A DNA stretch of 64,000 nucleotides. Origin: DASQPR01 sp963797605 (lineage in GTDB: Bacteria; Actinomycetota; Actinomycetes; Mycobacteriales; Micromonosporaceae). Numbering within the stretch: the stretch's first letter is position 1; every line of letters begins with the position of its first letter. The notes beneath the pieces are model-generated. The model saw only the letters and a program-made list of their open reading frames with translations, was not told the origin of the DNA and searched no databases. The stretch covers positions 124,001 through 188,000 of the forward strand of contig CAWCPX010000013.1 in the NCBI GenBank assembly GCA_963797605.1, given 5' to 3'. Of the stretch, positions 34,289 to 41,827 are shown piece by piece. A program made the translations under genes and the position numbers.

Positions 34289-35052
34289 GCTGTGGATCTT
34301 GATGAATTGGTGTCGTCGGGGCCGCAATTTGTCATCAAGGTCAGGTTCGCTGCTGTCCGTGGCGGGTGACATGGGGGATATATCAGGCGGAGTCGGCTGG
34401 GCAGGCCGAGAACGCGTGTGTCCTTCGCATCTCGTCGACCAAGCGTGTTGAGCTGGTGTTGCCAGGGCAGCCATAAGTCGTCACAACCGGGTTGGCGGCC
34501 GTCGGTGGTGGGTGATATGGGCGATATATCGGGCTGGATGAACGGCGTCGGGGGTATGCCGGTGGGTCGGGCGGCGTTCGGCCGGAATGGGGCGAGAACG
34601 GTTGTCCTGGCCGCACCTTCTCGTCCCAGCGCCGCCGGCTGGTGTTGACCTTGGCGAATTGGTGTCGTCGGGGCAGCAGTTTGTCGCCAAGGTCGGGTTG
34701 GGTGCTGTCGCTGGCGGATGATATGGGAGATATGTCGGGTGGAGTCGGATTGGCTGAGGGGACAACGTGTGTCCTTCGCGTGCCGTCGACTCAGCGTGCC
34801 GAGTTGGTGTTGCCAGGGCAGCCATAAGTCGTCACAGCCGGGTTTGGCCCGCCGGCTGGTGTTGACCTTGGCGAATTGGTGTCGTCGGGGCAGCAGTTTG
34901 TCGCCAAGGTCGGGTTGGGTGCTGTCGCTGGCGGATGATATGGGAGATATGTCGGGTGGAGTCGGATTGGCTGAGGGGACAACGTGTGTCCTTCGCGTGC
35001 CGTCGACTCAGCGTGCCGAGTTGGTGTTGCCAGGGCAGCCATAAGTCGTCAC
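34289..35052 (+). repeat. Array of about 200-bp non-coding repeat units with conserved hairpins
   Basis: Two units, at 34634-34835 and 34851-35052, are identical over about 202 bp (offset 217). A diverged unit lies at 34289-34484, and a partial one at about 34485-34633. Each full unit has a stem-loop with an 11-bp stem, a GATATGGGaGATAT-type segment, and an ending GCCATAAGTCGTCAC. No frame shows protein character. The array lies between the anti-sigma-type gene and cydA, after the 14-bp repeats. I do not know the family. Confidence 0.85.
34647..34694 (+). other. Conserved stem-loop of the repeat units (three copies)
   Basis: GACCTTGGCGA (34647-34657) pairs perfectly with TCGCCAAGGTC (34684-34694) around a 26-nt loop. 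The same hairpin is at 34864-34911. In the diverged unit GATCTTGATGA (34295-34305) pairs with TCATCAAGGTC (34332-34342). Compared with the first, two base pairs have changed on both sides (G-C to A-T, C-G to T-A) and one is a C-G to T.G change, so pairing is kept while the sequence differs. The loop is almost unchanged. Confidence 0.7.
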
Positions 35053-35184
35053 GGCCGGGTTGGGCAGCCCGGGCAGGCGAAAGTGAAGGTCATCCGATGC
35101 TGCGGGATCTCGTGAAGGCCCGGCCGAAGCCGATCCGGCTCCCTAGGCTGAGAGTTTCTTACGCCGGCGTTCGAAAGGGCTGCG

Positions 35185-36528
35185 ATGCAGCATTACCTGC
35201 TTCAGGCGCGGCAGATGCAGGCGCTGTCCTTCATCGTGCACATCCCGCTCGTCTGTTTCGGCATCGCGTTCCCGGCGATGATCCTCTTCGTCGAGTGGCG
35301 TTATCTGCGTACCGGTGACGAGGTCTTCCGCACGCTGGCCCGCCGGTGGACGAAAGTGCTGGTGGCGCTCTTCGCGGCCGGCGTCGTCACCGGCACGATC
35401 CTCAGCTTCGAGATGGGCCTGCTGTGGCCGAACTTCACCTCGACCTTCGGCAACGTCTTCGGGCTCGGCTTCGCGATCGAGGGTTTCTCGTTCTTCCTCG
35501 AAGCGATCTTCATAGGCGTGTACGTGTACGGGTGGGACCGCATGTCGCCACGCGCGCATTTCCTGTCCGGTCTGCCGATCGCGGCCGCCGGCGTCATCGG
35601 ATCCTTCATGGTGATCTCGGTCAACGGCTGGATGAACCATCCCGAGGGGTTCCGGCTGAGCAACGGGCGGGCGGTTGACGTCCACCCCTTCAAAGCTCTG
35701 TTCGGCAATTCGTATTTCTGGCACGAGTTCGTGCACATGTACCTGGCCGGGTTCATCGTGACGGGGTTCCTGGTCGCGGGCGCGTACGCGTTCGGGCGCC
35801 TGCGTGGCCGGTGGGGCCGCTACGAACGCACGGCGCTCACGGTGCCGCTGACGGCCGCCGTCGTCGCCGCGCCGCTGCAGGTGCTGGTCGGTGACTGGGC
35901 GGCGCGTGACGTCGCGACGAACCAGCCGATCAAGCTCGCCGCTATCGAGGGCCTCGGGCAGACCACGAAGGGTGCACCCGAACACCTTCTCGGCTGGTAC
36001 ACCAACGGGCACGTCGATTTCGGCATCGAGATCCCGCGGCTGCTGTCGCTGCTGGCGTTCCACAATCCGAATTCGACCATCCAAGGGCTGGACACGGTGC
36101 CGGTCGCCGACCAGCCGCCGGTGAACGTGATCCGATTCGCGTTCCAGACGATGGTCGGGATCGGTTCGCTGCTCGCGCTGCTGGCCGTCGTGTTCCTGTT
36201 CGTCGTGTGGCGGCGCAAGCGGCTGCCGATCAACAACTGGTTCTACCGGGCGGTCGTCGTGGCCGCGCCGCTGTCGTACGTCGCGCTGATCTCGGGCTGG
36301 GTCACCACCGAGGTCGGCCGACAGCCGTGGGTGGTCTACCGGATCATGCGGACGAACGACGCCGTCACGGGCGCCTCCGGGATCCCGGTCGGTTACGGGG
36401 TGCTCGCCGCGGTCTACGCGCTGCTCGTCGTGGCCGTGTTCTGGACGCTGTGGAAGCTCGCGAAGGCACCGATGCCGCCGGAGCCGGCCACCGCCGCGCC
36501 GCTGGAACCGGTGCGGGACACGGTGTAA
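35185..36528 (+). CDS. cydA: Cytochrome bd oxidase subunit I
   Basis: A membrane protein of 447 residues with nine predicted helices. It forms with CydB the bd-type quinol oxidase, which reduces oxygen to water with high affinity. His19 (LSFIVHI) and His184 (HEFVHMY) are the haem ligand positions, GFAIEGFSFFLEAIF carries the conserved Glu pair, and GWVTTEVGRQPW is the quinol-region motif. The Q-loop is short. AAAGGG precedes the ATG. The gene lies 132 bp after the repeat array; cydB follows after 2 bp. No cydDC assembly genes are in the window. Confidence 0.95.
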   Translation: MQHYLLQARQMQALSFIVHIPLVCFGIAFPAMILFVEWRYLRTGDEVFRTLARRWTKVLVALFAAGVVTGTILSFEMGLLWPNFTSTFGNVFGLGFAIEGFSFFLEAIFIGVYVYGWDRMSPRAHFLSGLPIAAAGVIGSFMVISVNGWMNHPEGFRLSNGRAVDVHPFKALFGNSYFWHEFVHMYLAGFIVTGFLVAGAYAFGRLRGRWGRYERTALTVPLTAAVVAAPLQVLVGDWAARDVATNQPIKLAAIEGLGQTTKGAPEHLLGWYTNGHVDFGIEIPRLLSLLAFHNPNSTIQGLDTVPVADQPPVNVIRFAFQTMVGIGSLLALLAVVFLFVVWRRKRLPINNWFYRAVVVAAPLSYVALISGWVTTEVGRQPWVVYRIMRTNDAVTGASGIPVGYGVLAAVYALLVVAVFWTLWKLAKAPMPPEPATAAPLEPVRDTV

Positions 36529-36530
36529 GC

Positions 36531-37805
36531 ATGTTCCTCCAGACCGCGCCGATCGTGATCGTGCTGGTCGGGCTCGTGTTCTACACGGTGCTCGCCGGTG
36601 CTGACTTCGGCGCCGGGTTCTGGCAGCTAGCGGCGGGTGGCGGCGCGTACGGACGGAAGATTCGCGACCATGCCCACCACGCGAACGCCCCGGTGTGGGA
36701 AGCGAACCACGTGTGGCTGATCCTCGTGATCACGGTGCTGTGGACGGCGTACCCGAGCGTGTTCGGATCGGTCTTCTCCACGCTCGCGATTCCGATCTTC
36801 ATCGCGGCCATCGGCATCGTGTTCCGTGGCCTCGCGTACACGCTGCAGAACGCGACCTCCGCGCCCAGGCAGCGCCGCAGAATCGACCTCGCGTTCGCGG
36901 TGTCGTCCATTCTGACCCCGTTCATGCTGGGTACGGTCATCGGCGGCATCGCCTCCGGACGGGTCCCGGTCGGCAACGCGGCCGGCGACGAGGTCACGAG
37001 CTGGGTCAATCCGACGTCGATCCTCAGCGGCTGCCTCGCCGTCGTGACGGGTGCCTTCCTCGCCGCCGTCTACCTCGCGGCGGACGCTCGCCGGCTCGAT
37101 GACCGTGACCTGGCCGACTCGTTCCGCACGCGCGCGCTCGGGTCCGGAGTGGTCGCCGGTGCGGTCGCGGCGGCCGGGCTGATCGTGATCAACAGCGACG
37201 CGCCGCGGCTCTACAACGGACTGACGAGCGGCTGGGGTCTCGCCGCCGTGATCGTCTCCGGGCTGGCCGGCATCGCCTCGATCGTGCTGGTGTGGCTCCG
37301 GCGCTACGGCGTCGCCCGCGCCGGCGCGGCGGTCGCGGTCGCGGCGGTCCTGTTCGGATGGGCGGCGGCGCAGCGCCCGTTCGTGCTGCCCGGCCTGACG
37401 CTCGCGCGGGCGGCAGCCGACGACGCGACCATGATCGCGGTGCTGATCTCGATCGGTGTCGGCGCGATCGTGCTGTTCCCGAGCCTTGCGCTGCTCTTCC
37501 GGCTCAGTCTGACCGGAGTCTTCGACCCGAGTTCGTTACGTGTACGCCATCGGGAGCCCGGCCCGGACGCGCCCCGCCCGGCGTGGTCCGGCCGCGTCGC
37601 GGTCGCCGCTCTCATCGTCGGCGTCGTGCTGCTGACGATCGCGGACTCGCCGACCGCACACATCTTCGGTGTCATCGCGTTCGTGGTCACGGCCATCGCG
37701 GCGTTCACCGCCGTCGGGCCGGACCTGCTCGCCGAGTCGAACGCGTCCGCGGAACCGGACGCGTCCACCGGTGCGGAAAGCCGACGCCGCCGATCATCCG
37801 ACTAG
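36531..37805 (+). CDS. cydB: Cytochrome bd oxidase subunit II
   Basis: A 424-residue membrane protein, slightly longer than the usual 340-380 residues. It starts with the conserved hydrophobic run and YTVLAGADFGAGFWQL; WEANHVWLILVITVLW and FRGLAYTLQ follow, as in CydB/AppB proteins. The C-terminus has an added hydrophobic pair and a polar tail (EPDASTGAESRRRR). The start is 2 bp after the cydA stop, so the two subunits are co-translated. Confidence 0.93.
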   Translation: MFLQTAPIVIVLVGLVFYTVLAGADFGAGFWQLAAGGGAYGRKIRDHAHHANAPVWEANHVWLILVITVLWTAYPSVFGSVFSTLAIPIFIAAIGIVFRGLAYTLQNATSAPRQRRRIDLAFAVSSILTPFMLGTVIGGIASGRVPVGNAAGDEVTSWVNPTSILSGCLAVVTGAFLAAVYLAADARRLDDRDLADSFRTRALGSGVVAGAVAAAGLIVINSDAPRLYNGLTSGWGLAAVIVSGLAGIASIVLVWLRRYGVARAGAAVAVAAVLFGWAAAQRPFVLPGLTLARAAADDATMIAVLISIGVGAIVLFPSLALLFRLSLTGVFDPSSLRVRHREPGPDAPRPAWSGRVAVAALIVGVVLLTIADSPTAHIFGVIAFVVTAIAAFTAVGPDLLAESNASAEPDASTGAESRRRRSSD

Positions 37806-37826
37806 CCAACTGCGGAGGGAGCGATC

Positions 37827-38105
37827 ATGGTCCAGGACAACGCGGAGGCACCGGTAGCCCGACGGCGCCGGCTCAGCGGTGGCGCGATCGCGCTGCTGGT
37901 CGGCGCCGGCGTGCTGCTGATCTTCATGATTCAGAACGCGGAAGACGTATCGCTGGACTTCCTGGCGTGGAGTTTCCAATTCCCGCTCTGGCTCCTCGTG
38001 CTGATCTCCGCGATCCTCGGGGCGCTCGTCTGGGTCGGGGCGGGCGTGTTGCGGCGGCACCGGCGCCGCAGGGCTCGCCGCGCGGCTCGCGACGCCGGCT
38101 ACTAA
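37827..38105 (+). CDS. LapA-domain (DUF1049) membrane protein
   Basis: A protein of 92 residues with two membrane helices. The motif IFMIQNAEDVSLDFLAWSF, between the helices, is diagnostic for the LapA/DUF1049 domain, followed by PLWLLVLISAILGAL and a basic tail (RRHRRRRARRAAR). GGAGGGA lies before the ATG. It follows cydB by 21 bp, so it is probably in the same transcript. Its role in actinobacteria is not known. Confidence 0.85.
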   Translation: MVQDNAEAPVARRRRLSGGAIALLVGAGVLLIFMIQNAEDVSLDFLAWSFQFPLWLLVLISAILGALVWVGAGVLRRHRRRRARRAARDAGY

Positions 38106-38125
38106 CCGCGCTGCAGCGTCCGCGG

Positions 38126-38153
38126 GCCGGGCTGCCGCTTTATGGCAGCCGGC
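38126..38153. terminator. Terminator hairpin between LapA-domain and SnoaL-like genes
   Basis: GCCGG-G-CTGCC (38126-38136) pairs with GGCAGCCGGC (38144-38153) with a single-base bulge and a 7-nt loop. It overlaps the end of the convergent SnoaL-like gene. Confidence 0.6.
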
Positions 38154-38502
38154 TGACCTGGTAATGGCTGATCAGCCACGCGCCGCCGAGAAGGCGCACG
38201 ATCACCCCGAGCTTCACCGCCAACACGGGGCGATCCGTGAAGCCGAACTCGACGTCCAGGTAGCCGAGCACCACATCGTCCGCGAGTCGCCGCGTCTCCC
38301 GGATGACGTAGTCGGCGGTCATGCCGAGCGGCTGCGACTCGTAGTACTCGGCGACACCCACCCGCCCGACGCTGTACGGATGCAAACCCTGGAAGATCAC
38401 GTCCTCGGTGAAACCGAGCGCGACGTCGTCCGGCGCGTGCGCGTCGACGCCGGCCTTCCAGTAGTCCAGCGCGCTCTGGAGGGCTTCCTGATCGGTGGTC
38501 AT
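38140..38502 (-). CDS. SnoaL/NTF2-like protein
   Basis: A 120-residue cone-fold protein. The first helix (ALQSALDYWKAGVDAHAPDDVALGF-like) and VIFQGLHPYSVGRVGVAEYY match the family. The last strands are LGYLDVEFGF and WLISHYQVSRLP. The fold binds small hydrophobic molecules and is used by isomerases, cyclases and non-catalytic proteins; no catalytic set is clear. GGAGGAG precedes the ATG at 38502, and the longer frame is rejected for that reason. It stands next to an SDR gene in the same direction, 92 bp apart. Confidence 0.7.
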   Translation of the reverse strand: MTTDQEALQSALDYWKAGVDAHAPDDVALGFTEDVIFQGLHPYSVGRVGVAEYYESQPLGMTADYVIRETRRLADDVVLGYLDVEFGFTDRPVLAVKLGVIVRLLGGAWLISHYQVSRLP

Positions 38503-38594
38503 CGCGTGTCTCCTCCACGATGGTCGGTTCGAGTTCGGCTGCGGTCGGCGTCGGGGCCGGGAAGCGGCGGTCACCGCTCCCGACCACGGCTGGA

Positions 38595-39305
38595 TCAGTG
38601 ACCGGCGCTCTGGCCACCGTCGACGTGCAGGATCTCGCCGGTGATGAACGGAGCGTTCTCGAGGAACACGACCGCCTCCACGGCGTCGCTGATCTCGCCG
38701 ATCCGGCCGACCGGGTGCAGCGAGGCGAGCGTCGCGTGCGTCTCGACCGGGTGCATCGGCGTCTTGATCGTGCCCAGGCTGAGCGCGTTGGAACGGATGC
38801 CGCGCTCGGCGTACTCGATGGCCAGCGACTTCGTGACGGCGTTCAGGCCACCTTTGGTCAGGGAAGCGAGCGCCGACGGAACGTTCGAGTTCGCGTGGTC
38901 GACAAGGCTGGTCGACACGTTCACGATGTGACCGCCGCCCTGGGCGAGCATCGCGGTGAGGGCATGCTGCGAGATCTCGAAGAACCCGCGCAGGTTCACG
39001 CCGGTCACGTTGTCGAAGTCGGTCTCCGTGTAGTCGGTGAACGGCTTGGCCACGAACACACCGGCGTTGTTCACGAGCGTGTCGACGCGGCCGAAACGGG
39101 CCAGGCCCTCGGCGATGACGCGCGCGCCGACGCCGGGCTCGGAGATGTCACCCGCGACGGTCAGGATCTCGGGGTCATCGGACGGGGCGATGCTCCGGGA
39201 GTTCGCGACGACGGCGTAGCCGAGCTTGCGGTAGGCGGTGACCAGGCCGGCGCCGATGCCCTGGGAGGCTCCGGTGATCACGGCGACCTTCTGGGTGCTG
39301 CTCAT
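38595..39305 (-). CDS. SDR-family oxidoreductase
   Basis: A short-chain dehydrogenase of 236 residues. It has GASQGIGAG (12-20), NNAG (about 86), IVNVSTSLV with the active Ser, and GTIKTP after the active site. The catalytic YxxxK is present as ALASLTKGGLN: Lys is kept, while Tyr is replaced by Ala, as seen in one SDR subgroup. It is divergent from a LysR gene across 144 bp, the classic arrangement for a LysR-controlled enzyme. The substrate is unknown. Confidence 0.88.
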   Translation of the reverse strand: MSSTQKVAVITGASQGIGAGLVTAYRKLGYAVVANSRSIAPSDDPEILTVAGDISEPGVGARVIAEGLARFGRVDTLVNNAGVFVAKPFTDYTETDFDNVTGVNLRGFFEISQHALTAMLAQGGGHIVNVSTSLVDHANSNVPSALASLTKGGLNAVTKSLAIEYAERGIRSNALSLGTIKTPMHPVETHATLASLHPVGRIGEISDAVEAVVFLENAPFITGEILHVDGGQSAGH

Positions 39306-39449
39306 GATGGTTGCTCACTTTCATCTATTTTGAGGTAATCACCCGATGTTCGGGCCATGCGTCGATGGTGGTCCGGACGCTCACGGACTGCCACGACCGG
39401 CATGCTCGCTGCTGGTAGGCGGCGCCTCCCACCGCACTACGATGGGGCT

Positions 39450-40373
39450 GTGGAGCTACGCCAGTTACGCTACTTCGTCGCCGTTACCGAAGAGCTGAAC
39501 TTCGGCCGAGCCGCCGACCGGCTCCGCATCGCCGGCCCCTCGCTGTCACAGCAGATCAAGGCCCTGGAGCGTGATCTCGGCGTACGCCTTTTCGACCGCG
39601 ACCGGCGCTCGGTCACCCTGACGGCCGCAGGGGAGGCGTTGCTCCCGAAGACCCGCTCGCTGCTCGCCGCCGCCGACGAGCTCCGCCGCTCGGCCACCGG
39701 GCTCTCTTGCGCCGACCCGGTGCGCCTGGGCTACGTGAGCTGGCTGCCGCCGGACATCGTCACACGCACCTCAGGCGTCGCACAGCTGCTCGTCGACGCT
39801 TGGGTGCTGCCGTCGCACAGCCAGGTAGCCCGGGTCGCCGACGGCAGCATCGACCTCGCGATCTGCTGCGTCCAGGTCGACGACCTGGCCAACTACCATC
39901 TCGACGCCCGGCTCATCGGCGCCGACCGGCTCTACGCGGTGCACGCCGGCACCGACACCAGCCCGGTGGCCGCGAGCCAGACGGTGGTCCTGGCCGACGC
40001 CGACCTGGTCAGCTGGGCCTCGTGGAACCTCTACGCCGAGCAGTTCGCCGCGGACAACGGGGCTCGGCTGCTGCGGATCGACGACGGTGGCATCACCGGC
40101 CCAGCGTTCTTCGCGCACGTCAGCGCGCTCGGCCGCCCCGTCGTGAACTCGCCGAAGGGGCAGACGACGCCGCTGCCACCGGGCCTGGCACAGCGGCCGA
40201 TCGTGGCCCCGAGCCCGCTATGGACGTGGTCGCTGGTGATGCGGGCAGACGAGCCCCGGGAGGTCGTCCGGGCCACCGCCGACGCCCTCACCCGCGACGT
40301 GGGCACCTTCGGGCTCGACGGGCCGGCGGTGTGGTTGCCGTCCGGTGACCCGTACCGTCGGCAGCCGGTTTAA
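39450..40373 (+). CDS. LysR-family transcriptional regulator
   Basis: A protein of 307 residues. The winged helix-turn-helix is at 1-60 (LRQLRYFVAVTEELNFGRAADRL, given in parts: LRQLRYF then ELNFGRAAD), with the recognition helix around PSLSQQIKALERDLG. The effector-binding half follows from about 90. GTG at 39450 is chosen because the family start VELRQLRYF lies there and GGGG is just upstream. It is divergent from the SDR gene, its likely target. The last 4 bp overlap the convergent isomerase-like gene. Confidence 0.9.
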   Translation: MELRQLRYFVAVTEELNFGRAADRLRIAGPSLSQQIKALERDLGVRLFDRDRRSVTLTAAGEALLPKTRSLLAAADELRRSATGLSCADPVRLGYVSWLPPDIVTRTSGVAQLLVDAWVLPSHSQVARVADGSIDLAICCVQVDDLANYHLDARLIGADRLYAVHAGTDTSPVAASQTVVLADADLVSWASWNLYAEQFAADNGARLLRIDDGGITGPAFFAHVSALGRPVVNSPKGQTTPLPPGLAQRPIVAPSPLWTWSLVMRADEPREVVRATADALTRDVGTFGLDGPAVWLPSGDPYRRQPV

Positions 40374-40675
40374 TCCCTGCCAGGGTCGTTGGGGTGCGGT
40401 GACAACGGGGTGACCGTGTCATGGCGCCACACGCGCAGCGGCATGCCGGTCAGCACCGTGTCGAGCTGGCCGGCGTCGTCGGCCCGGAACAGGCCCCACG
40501 TGCGCCACTCGCCAGGCCCCAGCGGCGGCCGCCACAACCGCACCAGGTGTCCCTCGGCCGCCAATTGTTTCGAGTGCGCCGCTTCCCGGGCGCGCATCGC
40601 GGCCACCTCGTCGTCGCCCGTGCCCGGCGGGACGGTCGTCACCATGTCCACGAAGAACTCCACGTCTGCCTCCAT
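40370..40675 (-). CDS. Muconolactone delta-isomerase-like protein
   Basis: A 101-residue ferredoxin-like protein. EFFVDMVTTVPPG at the start, REAAHSKQLAAEGHLVRLWRPP, WGLFRADDAGQLDTVLTGMPL and the end match the muconolactone isomerase (CatC/MDI) family, including the conserved Glu/His-type active-site region. No catechol pathway genes are near, so it may have a different role. It overlaps the LysR gene by 4 bp at the 3' ends. Confidence 0.75.
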   Translation of the reverse strand: MEADVEFFVDMVTTVPPGTGDDEVAAMRAREAAHSKQLAAEGHLVRLWRPPLGPGEWRTWGLFRADDAGQLDTVLTGMPLRVWRHDTVTPLSPHPNDPGRD

Positions 40676-40740
40676 CCGTACCCATTATCGTCGTCGCGCC
40701 TGGCCAAGGAGCCGATGACGGCTCATGCCACACTCTGTGG

Positions 40741-41379
40741 ATGCGGATGGTGTTGCTCGGTCCTCCCGGGGCCGGGAAGGGTACGCAGGCGTATCAGGTC
40801 GCCCGGCGTTTCGGCATCCGGCACATCTCGACCGGCCAGATCCTGCGGGCGGACGAGAGCCCGGCCGGCGAACAGGCCCGTGACTTCATGGATCGCGGCC
40901 TGCTGGTGCCCGACGAGACCGTCGTCGAGATCGTGCGGTCGACCATCGCCGCGACCCCGGGCGGCTTCCTGCTCGACGGCTTTCCGCGCACCGTGCCGCA
41001 GGCCGAAGCGCTCGACAGGCTGCTGGCCGACCTCGGCACGTCGATCGACATCGTGATCGCGCTGATGATCGACGACGACGAGGTGATGCAGCGGTTGGCC
41101 GGGCGACGGGAGTGCCGGGGCTGCGGCCGGATCTCCCACGTCGACCTCGATGCTCCGGCGCTCGCCGGGGTGTGCGACGAGTGCGGTGGCGAGCTGGTCC
41201 GCCGCGACGACGACGAGCCGGCCACGGTCGTGCGGCGGCTCGCCGAGTACGCCGAGAAGACCGCGCCGCTCCTCGACTTCTACGGCCGGCAGGACAAACT
41301 CGTCGAGATCGACGCGGCCGGGCCCTCCGCCGAGGTGTCGGGCCGGGTGTTCGACGTGCTCGTGCCGGTCAGCGATTGA
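40741..41379 (+). CDS. adk: Adenylate kinase (long, zinc-binding form)
   Basis: A nucleoside monophosphate kinase of 212 residues: ATP + AMP to 2 ADP. The P-loop GPPGAGKGT is at 7-15, the AMP-site segment LLDGFPRT at 77-84, and the long LID contains a Cys4 zinc knuckle (Cys125, Cys128, Cys145, Cys148). No secY or ribosomal protein genes are near, so this is outside the usual adk locus and may be a second copy. The ATG is preceded by no clear ribosome binding site. Confidence 0.85.
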   Translation: MRMVLLGPPGAGKGTQAYQVARRFGIRHISTGQILRADESPAGEQARDFMDRGLLVPDETVVEIVRSTIAATPGGFLLDGFPRTVPQAEALDRLLADLGTSIDIVIALMIDDDEVMQRLAGRRECRGCGRISHVDLDAPALAGVCDECGGELVRRDDDEPATVVRRLAEYAEKTAPLLDFYGRQDKLVEIDAAGPSAEVSGRVFDVLVPVSD

Positions 41380-41394
41380 CGGACCGGCCGCATG

Positions 41395-41733
41395 TCAGTC
41401 GTCGAACTCGAACCCGGTGGACTCGGCCAGCGCCACGATCTCCCGGAGGCGCTTGCCGCTGTTGGTCACGGCGCTCATCAGCGTCGCCAGTTCTTCCAGG
41501 GCCGCTCGATCGGTGCCGTACGCGCAGAACATGCCGCCCTCCGGGTCGAGATCGAACCGGCCGTCGAGCGCGGGTGCCTCCGTGCGCACGAGCAACTCGG
41601 CCACGCCTTCCCAGAAGTAGCCGTTGGGCTCGTGGCCCAGGTCTTCGATCAGGTCATCGACCTCGGTCTCGCCGGCGGTCAGCAGCAACGAGAACGTGCC
41701 GGGATCGGTCTCGATCAGCTTGAGCGGACGCAT
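41395..41733 (-). CDS. Imm51-like immunity protein
   Basis: A 112-residue acidic protein: PLKLIETDPGTFSLLLTAG, EPNGYFWEGVAELLV, GRFDLDPEGGMFCAYG, then LREIVALAESTGFEFDD at the end. This pattern matches the Imm51 family of toxin-neutralising proteins as I recall it. No toxin gene is adjacent. An ATG at 41733 or a GTG two codons earlier could be the start; neither has a clear site. Orphan immunity genes can protect against toxins of neighbouring strains. Confidence 0.6.
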   Translation of the reverse strand: MRPLKLIETDPGTFSLLLTAGETEVDDLIEDLGHEPNGYFWEGVAELLVRTEAPALDGRFDLDPEGGMFCAYGTDRAALEELATLMSAVTNSGKRLREIVALAESTGFEFDD

Positions 41734-41827
41734 CGACACATGATGCCACGCGATCCCTGCCGGTAGGTCGGTCCGACGTGGACCGCCCGACGCTCGCCGG
41801 GTGATACCCATGGGCGCGTGACCGGGC

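Noticed and set aside
33980..35044. Several ORFs of 70-270 codons on both strands through the repeats
   Set aside because: They arise because the 14-bp and 200-bp repeats lack stops in some frames. They have low-complexity products, no ribosome binding sites and no family match.
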